Source: Candidatus Cloacimonetes bacterium HGW-Cloacimonetes-3 (GTDB lineage Bacteria; Cloacimonadota; Cloacimonadia; Cloacimonadales; Cloacimonadaceae). From it: a DNA stretch of 64,000 bases. Location: the NCBI GenBank assembly GCA_002840645.1, contig PHBO01000004.1, forward strand, positions 121,116-185,115, given 5' to 3'. Both the position numbers and the translations under genes were made by a program. A model generated the notes under the pieces. The model was not told the origin of the DNA, did no database searches, and worked only from the letters and a program-made list of their open reading frames with translations. Positions 35,573-44,957 of this stretch are shown here, one piece after another (position 1 is the stretch's first letter; every line of letters begins with the position of its first letter).

Positions 35573-38500
35573 ATGAAAACTGTTATTGTTCTTACGATCC
35601 TGTTAGTTATGGCAGCGTCTTTTGTTTCTCAGGCACAGGCATTAACAATCACCATCGGTGATCTGTACAGCACCGCTACCTCAAGTTACTTCCCCATAAA
35701 CTGCTATTACAATTACTCCTACACGCAGCAGATTTATACCCAATCACAAATCGGCAATGCAGGCGAGATTCAGAAACTACGCTTTAACTATTATTCCGGT
35801 ACAGCCACCAACAGCAGCAATTGGGTTATTTATCTGGGACACACCACCCGCACAAATTTCCCAAGCTACACCAGTTCGAACTGGATTCCGGTAACGGCTA
35901 TGACGCAGGTGTTTAATGGCACTGTCACCTTCCCGGGAGCTCCAGGCTGGATGGAAGTAACCCTTAGCACTCCTTTTCAATACAATAATGTGGACAATCT
36001 GGTGCTGGCTGTGGACGAAAACACTCCCAATTCTGCCAGTAGTTATGTTTATTGGCAGGGATTCTCCAGTGCACTAAACTCCGGGATATACCATTACAGC
36101 AATACTGTTAATGCTAATCCTGCTGCGCCACCTAATGCGGTAAATACCAATGCTTTTCTAAGCGAACTGCAAATTGTGTTTGCGAATACTGAGCCTCCCG
36201 ATCCGGCAATCACTCCCTACCCTGCAAACTTAGCCACAAACACCAATGTCCGCTCCATCTTAACATGGGAAGCCGGAGCGAACGAGCCCACCAGCTATGA
36301 TGTGTATTTTGGCACCAGCTCTCCACCTCCATTCATAGGCAATCAAACCACAAAGAGCTATAATCCCGGATTAATGGATTGTGAAACCCCCTATTACTGG
36401 CAGGTTATCCCCAAAAACGTGTTTGGCGATGCCTCAAACTGCCCTATCTGGAGCTTTACAACCTGGACAGACCCCACTATATACAATTTCCCATTTACCG
36501 AAGGGTTCAATGCCACCCTGTTTCCCCCTGTTGGTTGGGTAAATACCATCGTAAGCGGGGGACAAGGTTTTAGCCGGAATAGCGGAACTACAAGCCGCCC
36601 TACGATTAACTCCAGCTTTGAAGGTACCGGCAGGGTTGGTTATCCGGGCTACTCCCTTCCCGGTGATGCAAGTGCCTGGCTGGCAAGCCCGGAAATAGTA
36701 ATGCAGGATAACACGGTTCATTACAGAGTACGCCTTGCTTTCTGGAAGGACAGCACCGCAGTGGTAAGCGGTTCTTTAGACAGGATAGAATTGTATCTTA
36801 ACACGGTGCAAAGCTTAAGCGGCAGCCCTGTATTACTGGGCACCATTCACCGTGCCAAGTCCCAATATCCTGTAGAAACAGGAGCTGACGGCTGGTATCA
36901 GTATTCGGTTGATATAGGCAATGGGTTAAGCAGCTCGCGCTACCTTATCGTAAAAGCAGTAAACGCTACCTGGAATAACTTTGGTAATGGCATGAGCTTC
37001 GATAATCTGGAGATACTGGAAGAATCAGCGCTTGTTCCTCCCACGGCACCTGTTTCCCCCCGTCCGTTAATTAGCGCTGCTAATATGTCCATTCGCCCTG
37101 CCCTTTCCTGGCAAAGCGGAGGAGGAGACCCTTCCGGCTACAGAGTGTATATAGGCACAAATCCTGAAGAAATGAGCTTGCTTACCACGCAAAGCAGCAC
37201 TTCATATACTTTTGGCAGCAACCTGTTTTGGGCTACGCAATACTATTGGCGGGTGGATGCCTACAATGATTATGGCGTTACAACCGGCACCATCTGGAGT
37301 TTTACTACAGAAAGTGTTCAGGCTTCGCTTACCAGCCCGGCAAACAGCTCCACCAACATAGCTTTAACTGCTATCCTAAACTGGGCGGATGTTACCTATG
37401 CCACAGGATACAAGATAAGTGTAGGCACTTCCCCCGGGGAAACGAATGTGGCAGACAGAGTGGATTGCCCTGCCAGCCAATGGACAAACCCCTCAAACTG
37501 GCTGTTCAACCAAAGCTATTATTGGAAGGTGTATATTCTTAACGGTAGCCAGGAAATTGTCGGAGCAGAGTGGGCATTCACCACAGTATCCGGTCAGCCG
37601 CTATCGCCAAGCCCCTGGAACGGGCAGACATCAGTAAGCTTGGATGCCGTACTTAGCTGGACGGCAGTAACAAATGCCACAGGATATCTAATTAGCGTAG
37701 GCACCACTGAAGGGGCTACAGATGTGGCAGATAGAATTCCATGCACAGAGCCCCAGTGGGGAAACTCTGCCTATTGGCTGTTTAACCAAAACTATTTTTG
37801 GAAAGTGCATGTACTAAACGGCACTCAGGAGATATCAGGTCTATCGTGGTCTTTCACCACTGCTTCATTTACGCTTAGTTCTCCTTCACCCGCTCATAAC
37901 GCCACCGGGGTAACTCTTAACACCTTGCTCAACTGGCCTGATGTGGCATTTGCCTCCGGCTACAAGATAAAGGTAGGCACCGCATCAGGTACCGCTGATA
38001 TTGCAGACATGGTGCCTTGCGCAAGCAGCCAATGGGCAAAAGGCTCTAACTGGCTATACAATACCACCTATTTCTGGACAGTGTATGTGCTAAATGGTGC
38101 TCAGGAGGTTCAGTGCGCCGAGTGGGTGTTTAGCACTCTGGGCGGAGTAGCCACCAATCCCTCGCCCGCCAATAACAGCGTGAACCAGAACAACATGATC
38201 CGTGTATTATCCTGGACAGCCGTAAGCGGAGCAACCGGCTACAAAGTGCGGGCTGGATCAAGCCCCGGTGCTAACGATTTACTAAGCGTAACACAGGGCA
38301 CCACTGCCAACTGCACCAATCCAAGCAATTGGCCATGGAACACCACCGTCTATTGGGCTGTAAGCACCCTGAACGGCACTCAGGAAATCCTCGGCACCGA
38401 ATGGAATTTCACCACGGTAAATTACACTGCCATACCCTATTCCCAGGATTTTAATGCCGGCACTCAGCTTCCCTCGGGATGGAGCGGCAGCTTTTCCGTA

Positions 38501-40114
38501 GGTGCATCTCATGGCAAAGACGGGACAAACGGCTTGTATTACACAACGCCAGCTTATTTCGAAACCTCAGCTTACACAACGCTGTTAGGGCCTGTTACCG
38601 CAACCACCAAGCTGGAATTTGACTATCGCTTCATGTCTCCATCCAACTATCCCAACAATCAATTCAATCTTATAGCGAACACTGTTTTAAGAGTTAAGAT
38701 ATCCACCAATAACGGGATTAATTACTCTCAGATTCACGAAATTAACAGCTCAAACCACACAAACTCCACTTCCTTTGCCACCTGCTCTATAAACCTAAGC
38801 CAAAGCAGGCTTGTCTCAGCCGGACAAGTGGTAAAGATAGAGTTCCTAACCCGCTGTGTAGCCAATACAAGCTTCGTTATAGACATTGATAATGTGAAAG
38901 TAAGCCCTGTGCTATACGCTCCCAGTGCTACCTCCCCGGCAAACAATGCGGGTAGTGTAGCATTGGACACAGTGTTAGACTGGTCTGATGTAGATATTGC
39001 CACCGGCTACAAATTAAGCGTTGGCACCAGTCCGGGAGCTACGGATATCGCAAATGAGGTTGTATGCTCGGAAAGCCAGTGGACATTCAGCAGCGGCTGG
39101 AGCTATAACCAATCCTACTACTGGCATGTGCTTGCCTCAAAGGATGATACGGAGGTTAGCAGCCCGGAATGGAACTTTACAACGCTAACCGATGCTAATA
39201 ACATAAACGGCTATTCCATCGCTTTAAACGGCAGCTCTCAATCTATCAATTGTGGCAATCCTTCCGCATTCAACTCTTTAAGCGCTATCACACTGGAAGC
39301 ATGGATTTATCCCACGAACTTCCAGGATGCCGCCCACAAAAACACCATCATTGCCAAGGACTTTTGGGGTGCCGGAAACAACGAAGGCTTTGCCTTCCGC
39401 TATGGCTCTGCCAACCGCACCCTAAGCTTTGTGATGAGTAATGGAAGCACCGGCTGGAATGAAGTTACGGCAACCAGCGTATTGAACCTGAACACCTGGC
39501 AACATGTGGCGGCTACCTATAACGGCAGCTCCATGAAAATATATGTGAATGGCAATCAGGTTGGATCACTAAATAGAACCGGAGTTATCCCCCCTTCATT
39601 AAGGAACCTGCTGATTGGCAATTCACCTGCTGCTGCCCGCTATTTAAGCGGTTATATAGATGAAGTAAGAATCTGGAATATCGCCCGCAGCGCACAGGAT
39701 ATCAGCAACGACCGCTATACAGAGCTTGCCCCGCAGCCAAACCTTGTGGCGTATTACCGAATGACAAATGGAAACGGCACATTGCTAACCGATAACAGTG
39801 GCAATGGCAACACCGCCACGCTAACTAACAATCCTATCTGGAGCTATGAAGTCCCCATCATCAGCCTAAGTGTTCCGCAGCCAAGCATTACCGCCGATAG
39901 CAACCCCAATTATATCCGCCTTAGCTGGGCTGCAGTAAACGGAGCTACATGGTATGCAATCTATATGCTTGAAAGCCCCGATGGTGATTTCGGAATTGGT
40001 ACCCGTGCACCGGATTACGTAACCAGCATTGTTAGCATCAGCATTCCGGCTTCCACACAAAGCAAATGCTTCTTCAAAGTTACCGCCGGAGTAGGTAATC
40101 AACCCGTCAAATAA
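35573..40114 (+). CDS. giant exported fibronectin-III/LamG repeat protein
   Basis: About 1,513 residues. The ATG at 35573 is preferred because GGAG lies 6 nt upstream, inside the sequence of the earlier ATG at 35561; it opens a clean signal peptide (MKTVIVLTILLVMAASF). A BACON/jellyroll-like N-terminal part, an anchor-J module (about 310-490) and a Fn3 module lead into four consecutive ~88-residue repeats (about 585-950, 'SPANxS...GYKIxVGTSPG...W.FTT'). A second jellyroll, a fifth repeat copy (about 1120-1205), a LamG/concanavalin-like domain (about 1215-1390) and a last Fn3 module follow. No type IX sorting tail is visible. Polysaccharide or cell binding is likely. Confidence 0.75.
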   Translation: MKTVIVLTILLVMAASFVSQAQALTITIGDLYSTATSSYFPINCYYNYSYTQQIYTQSQIGNAGEIQKLRFNYYSGTATNSSNWVIYLGHTTRTNFPSYTSSNWIPVTAMTQVFNGTVTFPGAPGWMEVTLSTPFQYNNVDNLVLAVDENTPNSASSYVYWQGFSSALNSGIYHYSNTVNANPAAPPNAVNTNAFLSELQIVFANTEPPDPAITPYPANLATNTNVRSILTWEAGANEPTSYDVYFGTSSPPPFIGNQTTKSYNPGLMDCETPYYWQVIPKNVFGDASNCPIWSFTTWTDPTIYNFPFTEGFNATLFPPVGWVNTIVSGGQGFSRNSGTTSRPTINSSFEGTGRVGYPGYSLPGDASAWLASPEIVMQDNTVHYRVRLAFWKDSTAVVSGSLDRIELYLNTVQSLSGSPVLLGTIHRAKSQYPVETGADGWYQYSVDIGNGLSSSRYLIVKAVNATWNNFGNGMSFDNLEILEESALVPPTAPVSPRPLISAANMSIRPALSWQSGGGDPSGYRVYIGTNPEEMSLLTTQSSTSYTFGSNLFWATQYYWRVDAYNDYGVTTGTIWSFTTESVQASLTSPANSSTNIALTAILNWADVTYATGYKISVGTSPGETNVADRVDCPASQWTNPSNWLFNQSYYWKVYILNGSQEIVGAEWAFTTVSGQPLSPSPWNGQTSVSLDAVLSWTAVTNATGYLISVGTTEGATDVADRIPCTEPQWGNSAYWLFNQNYFWKVHVLNGTQEISGLSWSFTTASFTLSSPSPAHNATGVTLNTLLNWPDVAFASGYKIKVGTASGTADIADMVPCASSQWAKGSNWLYNTTYFWTVYVLNGAQEVQCAEWVFSTLGGVATNPSPANNSVNQNNMIRVLSWTAVSGATGYKVRAGSSPGANDLLSVTQGTTANCTNPSNWPWNTTVYWAVSTLNGTQEILGTEWNFTTVNYTAIPYSQDFNAGTQLPSGWSGSFSVGASHGKDGTNGLYYTTPAYFETSAYTTLLGPVTATTKLEFDYRFMSPSNYPNNQFNLIANTVLRVKISTNNGINYSQIHEINSSNHTNSTSFATCSINLSQSRLVSAGQVVKIEFLTRCVANTSFVIDIDNVKVSPVLYAPSATSPANNAGSVALDTVLDWSDVDIATGYKLSVGTSPGATDIANEVVCSESQWTFSSGWSYNQSYYWHVLASKDDTEVSSPEWNFTTLTDANNINGYSIALNGSSQSINCGNPSAFNSLSAITLEAWIYPTNFQDAAHKNTIIAKDFWGAGNNEGFAFRYGSANRTLSFVMSNGSTGWNEVTATSVLNLNTWQHVAATYNGSSMKIYVNGNQVGSLNRTGVIPPSLRNLLIGNSPAAARYLSGYIDEVRIWNIARSAQDISNDRYTELAPQPNLVAYYRMTNGNGTLLTDNSGNGNTATLTNNPIWSYEVPIISLSVPQPSITADSNPNYIRLSWAAVNGATWYAIYMLESPDGDFGIGTRAPDYVTSIVSISIPASTQSKCFFKVTAGVGNQPVK

Positions 40115-40189
40115 TACTGTAACTTACCTGCGGAAATTTAGCTAATTCATGGAAAGACCAGCATTGGCACTCAATTCGCCCTTTATCAT

Positions 40190-40285
40190 ATCCCTAATAC
40201 ACCTATAACAATTCCCTAATGATTCCCTAACGCCATTAGGGAATCATTAGGGAATTGCTATGGCAACACTAAAGATAGCAGCAAG
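40190..40285 (+). repeat. long-hairpin intergenic repeat, copy B
   Basis: A perfect 22-nt inverted repeat (40209-40230, 40236-40257) with tandem ATTCCCTAA units and a 5-nt loop. The flanks (CCTAATACACCTATA before, ACTAAAGATAGCAGCAAGG after) match copy A. The rest of the spacer 40115-40516 shows a TTGACG box near 40457 but no gene. Confidence 0.75.
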
Positions 40286-40516
40286 GCTGAAGAAAGCTGA
40301 AAACGGGGAGTTGGAAGGATCGTAAAACTGAAGTTCGGCTCACGATTACTGTGTATCAGGGCTATGGTTTTTTATTAACATGGCTTATATCGTTTTATCT
40401 CTCAGTAGCTATCTGTATACTAAATGACCACTTTTCTTGCGGCACGGCAAATTTACTTGACGGGATTTACATATTAATAACATCGTGCCTTAGTATTTAA
40501 ACTTAAAGGAGACAGT

Positions 40517-41833
40517 ATGAAAGCCTACAAGTTAATCTTTGTGTTGCTGATAGCAGCGTTGTTTGTTAGCCCCTTGTTTTGTGTAAATTCCTCCCTCTTC
40601 AATCCCGGTAAGCAGGGTCAGACCGGGCATTTTACCCCGCGTCTTTCTTCCCAAACAAAGGATAGACCGCTAACTCTTGATATGGCAAAGTTTTTTTACT
40701 ATCCTGAAGAGTGGGCTATCTGGTATCAGCTATATGGGGTTGGCTGCATTAGCGCGTCATATGAATATTATGACAATAATGAGTGGTTTTTGGTTAACGA
40801 AACGGTTGTTGATCGTGTTGATGGAAAACCGATAACTGCAACCTCTACGGACTTTACTGAAACCCCAAATCAGATAGGACGCTATGAATATACCTATACT
40901 GCAAACTCCCAAAATCAACCTGCGACGATCACGAGTTCATACTACAGCGGTAACCAATGGAATTTTGATAGGAGGCAAACCTATAGTTACAACGAATATG
41001 GTGGAGTGACACAAGTAACTGTAGAGGAGTATTATAACGGTGGTGGATGGGTTATGGTGGAGCAGGCTATTTGTGCAAGCACCATGGATAGGTTAACACA
41101 TGTTTTGAGCACTGAATATAATTTTGACCAAATGATCTGGGAGAACAGCATGAACATGTCGCTAACCTGGACAGGAAACCTGGTGAATGAAGTTATTGAA
41201 CAGGGGTGGTCAGGCAGCGAATGGGAAAATGGTAGTAAAACTGCCTTCACATATACCGATCAAGATTATCTTCAACAGGTTACCTTTGAAGAGTGGGTAC
41301 ATACTTCCGGAGTGTGGCAAGCTGATGGTCGCATCACATACACGTTTGTAGATGGACTTTGGATGGAAGAGCTAATAGAAGAGTACAATTACCCACAAGG
41401 CTGGACGCTGGGCTGGAAGGGTGTTATGAGTTACAACACGGTTGGCTATCCAATATCTCAGCTTGGTTATGAGCGTCAAAACGACAGCTGGGTACTAGTG
41501 GAGAGAACAAGCTTCTCTTACGATGGATCTGATATTATTGATAACACCACGCCCAATGTCCCGCTTGTTATCACTAACTATCCCAATCCCTTTGTTAGTA
41601 CCACTGCAGTAACATACAAACTGCCCCAATCTGCACAGACAGAGCTATGCATATACAATGTCCGTGGACAACTTGTTCGTAATCTGGTAAATGAGCCACT
41701 CACCAGCGGGCAGCATACGGTTTCCTGGGATGGGAAAGATGATAATGGTAACTCTCTGGCATCTGGAATGTACCTGGGTAGGATTACTTCCGCCGGGAAA
41801 CAGGAAACACATAAAATGCTACTGATGAAGTAG
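40517..41833 (+). CDS. exported repeat protein with type IX-like C-terminal sorting domain
   Basis: 438 residues. A signal peptide (about 1-22) is followed by about eight Tyr/Trp-rich ~35-residue repeats resembling YD-type repeats (YSYNEYGGVTQVTVEEYY, YTDQDYLQQVTFEEWVH, YNTVGYPISQLGYE). The C-terminal ~85 residues are a Por/FlgD-Ig sorting domain: ITNYPNPFVSTTAVTYKLP, then VRGQLVRNL and LASGMYLGRI, ending in basic KMLLMK. Such tails target cargo to the type IX system in Bacteroidota-related phyla. AAAGGAGA lies upstream. Confidence 0.8.
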   Translation: MKAYKLIFVLLIAALFVSPLFCVNSSLFNPGKQGQTGHFTPRLSSQTKDRPLTLDMAKFFYYPEEWAIWYQLYGVGCISASYEYYDNNEWFLVNETVVDRVDGKPITATSTDFTETPNQIGRYEYTYTANSQNQPATITSSYYSGNQWNFDRRQTYSYNEYGGVTQVTVEEYYNGGGWVMVEQAICASTMDRLTHVLSTEYNFDQMIWENSMNMSLTWTGNLVNEVIEQGWSGSEWENGSKTAFTYTDQDYLQQVTFEEWVHTSGVWQADGRITYTFVDGLWMEELIEEYNYPQGWTLGWKGVMSYNTVGYPISQLGYERQNDSWVLVERTSFSYDGSDIIDNTTPNVPLVITNYPNPFVSTTAVTYKLPQSAQTELCIYNVRGQLVRNLVNEPLTSGQHTVSWDGKDDNGNSLASGMYLGRITSAGKQETHKMLLMK

Positions 41834-41961
41834 ATTAATTAGGATCCTTTCATAGAAATGTGAGTCCACTTGAATTCAATAATTACGCTCTTATGGTTAT
41901 ATAAATTGGAATATAACTTGCTGCTTTATACAATTAGTTTAGGCAAACAAAGGAGTACGCA

Positions 41962-44883
41962 ATGAAAAGAACAACGTTTCTTGTTTTTACCCTTCTTTGG
42001 CTGGTCTTTTTGGGAGCAGAAGAAGTTGCTTTACGGCAGGCTTTCAACATAGGTGAAACCGTGTTACACGTTCGTTGCACGGATAATAGCGAGCTTATCT
42101 TCTTGTCGGCAACCATTGGCAGCGACAGCGATATTTATGCCCAAAAGCTTGATCCCACTGGTCAGACGGTGTGGAATGAAGCCTTGCCGATAGTATCGCA
42201 CTCCGGTGATCAAAGGCTGATTGCTGTAGTTCCCAGTTCGGATAACAATTATATCCTGCTCTGGGAAGAGTATGAGATTTTCACAGCCTACCAGCTCAGG
42301 ATGCAGAAAATCAGCTCTAATGGCCAACGATTGTGGCCGGAAACGGGAGTGATGCTATCTACCGGAGAACTGAATTTAAGGGACGCAAAACTTATTCCCA
42401 ACAGTACCGGCGGAGCGATTGTTATCTATCAGAATCATCTGATGGATAACACTATACTGGGGCAAAATGTTGATACATGGGGTAATCAGCTTTGGCCTGC
42501 GGGCGGGCTGCAATTGCTTACCGATACTATCCATTGCATCCTGTGGGATGCCGTAAGCGATGGTGAAGGTGGAGTTATCATCAACGTCTGGAAGTCTCAG
42601 CCGATTCAGCACAGCCATGTGTTGCGCTTTTCCCCCCAGGGTACTATCGTAGGAAATTCTCCGCTTGTTTCCTCGTCTGTTTTTGCAGAACCGGTTTTCC
42701 AATTGAAGCAGGGTGTTAATGGGCAATACACTCTTTATCAGAGGCTTGCAGATCCGGGAACCGTAATCAGCATTACCAAAATGGATAACATGGGGAACCT
42801 GCTGTTGGCAGAACCTGTTAGCTACGAGTTAAATTCTTACTTCCCATCAGAAATAGCTAATTGTGCAGATGGCGGGATTGTGGTAAGCTGGGAGCAATAT
42901 ATAAGTGGAAGCGGCACAAGCCTCAAAATGCAGAGATTTGACACAAACTTTCTGCCCCTTTGGCAAAGCGGAGGGATAGCCATAAGCACCAACATTTACA
43001 ATAGCTATAGAATCTCCTTAGCGGTGAATGATAACGGAAATATCTGGATAAGCTGGAGACAACAAAACAGCAGTAGTGATATACCGATAACCAAGGCACA
43101 GCTTGTAACACCCGCAGGGGTGGCAGCCTGGCCAAATGAGGGCTTCACTTTGGCTTCCGGCTACGCCGGAGCGATAGCAATTGCCTATCCGGACCGTGGC
43201 TTGTTTGTTTGGAAGACTTCGCTAAACGGTGTGAACAGTATTCGCCGCCAAGTGATAAGCACAGGGGGAAGCCTGTATTTTGATGCCGCAGGGGCTCCCT
43301 TACTGGAGCTGCTAAATGGGCAGGCCAATTTAATCGGTTGCTATGCATTGAATGACCGATTTATCAGCTTGTGGTTGGATTCACGGAATTATGACCGTAT
43401 TTACTACCAGCTTAGTAATACCAATCTGGAACCTCTGTTACAGGAGAATGGAAGAGCGCTGAATCCTCCCGGTACAGAGTGGGAGTATGTTGTTACAGCC
43501 CAAAAAACACATGATAACAGATTGGCTTTGCTTTATGGAGTTACTGAGGAAAATTTGTGCAGGTATTATTTGCAACAGATTGACTCTAATGGTGCCACTC
43601 TCTATCCCGGCAGGGGAATAGAGGTGACCAGCAGCTGGGTTTATTTCCTGGATATGCGTATGGGTTTTGCAGAAGGTGATATCTATCTGGGCTGGGCGAA
43701 CACCGACAACGACAATCCTAAAATAATGGGTCAGCGCATAGCCAACGGCCAAAAAATGTGGGGAGAAAATGGTAAAACGATTGCTGTTCCGGAAACCATG
43801 TATTACTATTTTGAGGGTGTTCAGAGTTCATATTACATGTGGAGAACTACTGATTATACCCAGAATGCATCTTATAGCAAAGTACTGAGAGTTAATGCGA
43901 GTGGTGATCCTGCTACAGGTTGGGATGCTTCGGGGCTACATCTGTTCCCGGGGCAGACCTTTACGGATATGGATGTAATGGATAGCGGTATGGTTGGGGA
44001 CAACCTTATTGTGTTCGCCAATATGACCAGCAGCTCTACCAACTTTAGCCGCGCGCAAAAGATCAGCAGCAACGGCCAACGTTTGTGGCAGGATACCGGG
44101 GTTAACATAAATACAACCGGCGAGCCTGCTTGGGTAAGCAATGCTATCTATAGCGAAGCAACGGCTTTTTTACTAAATACATCCAGCAATATTCGCTTCC
44201 AGCGGATAACTTCAAATGGGGAAATCCTTATGCCCGATTCAGGCAGTATTGTTGCCACCGGATTGAATAACACTTACGATGCGAAACTGCTTAAGTTCAT
44301 CGATGGCTCTTATCTCCTTGCTTATAGCGATAACGATGGTGCCTGGATTCAGAACAGGGATGTTTACATACGCCAGATAACCCCGCATGGCATGCCGATG
44401 AACGCCGCTGCTATGCTTTTTTGTGGCGAGCGCTACCAACAATACCAGATAAGCACTGCCGCAATAGGGAATACAGCGATGCTTGCCTGGAGTGACGACC
44501 GTGCCGGGATCATAAACAGCGAAATAGCCATGACGGGTGTGTGGGCAAAAAGCTATAACAGTGCTTATGTGGGTGTGGAAGATCCCACCCTTAGCCCGAT
44601 GAATATGCCTGTTCTGCATACCAATTATCCAAATCCTTTTAATCCCACTACTACGATATCGTTTTCATTGCCGGATAAGGGAATAGCGCAGCTTAGCGTG
44701 TATAACCTAAAAGGACAATTGGTAAACACCTTGCTAAGCCAAACCGAACTTAGCGCTGGTGCGCACAGCTTAGTTTGGTACGGCTGCGATACAAAGGGTA
44801 AAACCCTTAGCAGTGGCGTGTACTTCTACCGCTTAACTTATGGTGGAAAGATATTAACGCGCAAGATGGTGCTGGCGAAGTAA
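41962..44883 (+). CDS. large exported propeller-like protein with type IX-like sorting domain
   Basis: 973 residues with a signal peptide (MKRTTFLVFTLLWLVFLGA). Many repeats carry the motif 'xxxGxxLWxxxGxxxx' (SSNGQRLWPETGVMLS, DTWGNQLWPAGGLQL, SSNGQRLWQDTGVNIN), which suggests beta-propeller blades. The C-terminus is a full sorting domain: TNYPNPFNPTTTISFSLP, YNLKGQLVNTLL and LSSGVYFYRLTYGGK, ending KMVLAK. AAAGGAG lies 7 nt before the ATG. It is the last plus-strand gene before the convergent hydrogenase locus. Confidence 0.82.
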   Translation: MKRTTFLVFTLLWLVFLGAEEVALRQAFNIGETVLHVRCTDNSELIFLSATIGSDSDIYAQKLDPTGQTVWNEALPIVSHSGDQRLIAVVPSSDNNYILLWEEYEIFTAYQLRMQKISSNGQRLWPETGVMLSTGELNLRDAKLIPNSTGGAIVIYQNHLMDNTILGQNVDTWGNQLWPAGGLQLLTDTIHCILWDAVSDGEGGVIINVWKSQPIQHSHVLRFSPQGTIVGNSPLVSSSVFAEPVFQLKQGVNGQYTLYQRLADPGTVISITKMDNMGNLLLAEPVSYELNSYFPSEIANCADGGIVVSWEQYISGSGTSLKMQRFDTNFLPLWQSGGIAISTNIYNSYRISLAVNDNGNIWISWRQQNSSSDIPITKAQLVTPAGVAAWPNEGFTLASGYAGAIAIAYPDRGLFVWKTSLNGVNSIRRQVISTGGSLYFDAAGAPLLELLNGQANLIGCYALNDRFISLWLDSRNYDRIYYQLSNTNLEPLLQENGRALNPPGTEWEYVVTAQKTHDNRLALLYGVTEENLCRYYLQQIDSNGATLYPGRGIEVTSSWVYFLDMRMGFAEGDIYLGWANTDNDNPKIMGQRIANGQKMWGENGKTIAVPETMYYYFEGVQSSYYMWRTTDYTQNASYSKVLRVNASGDPATGWDASGLHLFPGQTFTDMDVMDSGMVGDNLIVFANMTSSSTNFSRAQKISSNGQRLWQDTGVNINTTGEPAWVSNAIYSEATAFLLNTSSNIRFQRITSNGEILMPDSGSIVATGLNNTYDAKLLKFIDGSYLLAYSDNDGAWIQNRDVYIRQITPHGMPMNAAAMLFCGERYQQYQISTAAIGNTAMLAWSDDRAGIINSEIAMTGVWAKSYNSAYVGVEDPTLSPMNMPVLHTNYPNPFNPTTTISFSLPDKGIAQLSVYNLKGQLVNTLLSQTELSAGAHSLVWYGCDTKGKTLSSGVYFYRLTYGGKILTRKMVLAK

Positions 44884-44902
44884 GGCTATAACAGGCAATT
44901 AT

Positions 44903-44931
44903 AAAAAAGGGTGGGAACGATATGTTCCCAC
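44903..44931 (-). terminator. intrinsic terminator of the hydrogenase operon
   Basis: On the minus strand GTGGGAAC-ATATC-GTTCCCAC (44911-44931) is followed by CCTTTTTTAT. It lies 27 nt past the hydrogenase stop. On the plus strand the tail is poor, though weak bidirectional use is possible. Confidence 0.82.
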
Positions 44932-44957
44932 CTCTTATATATTGGCTTACTTTGTTA

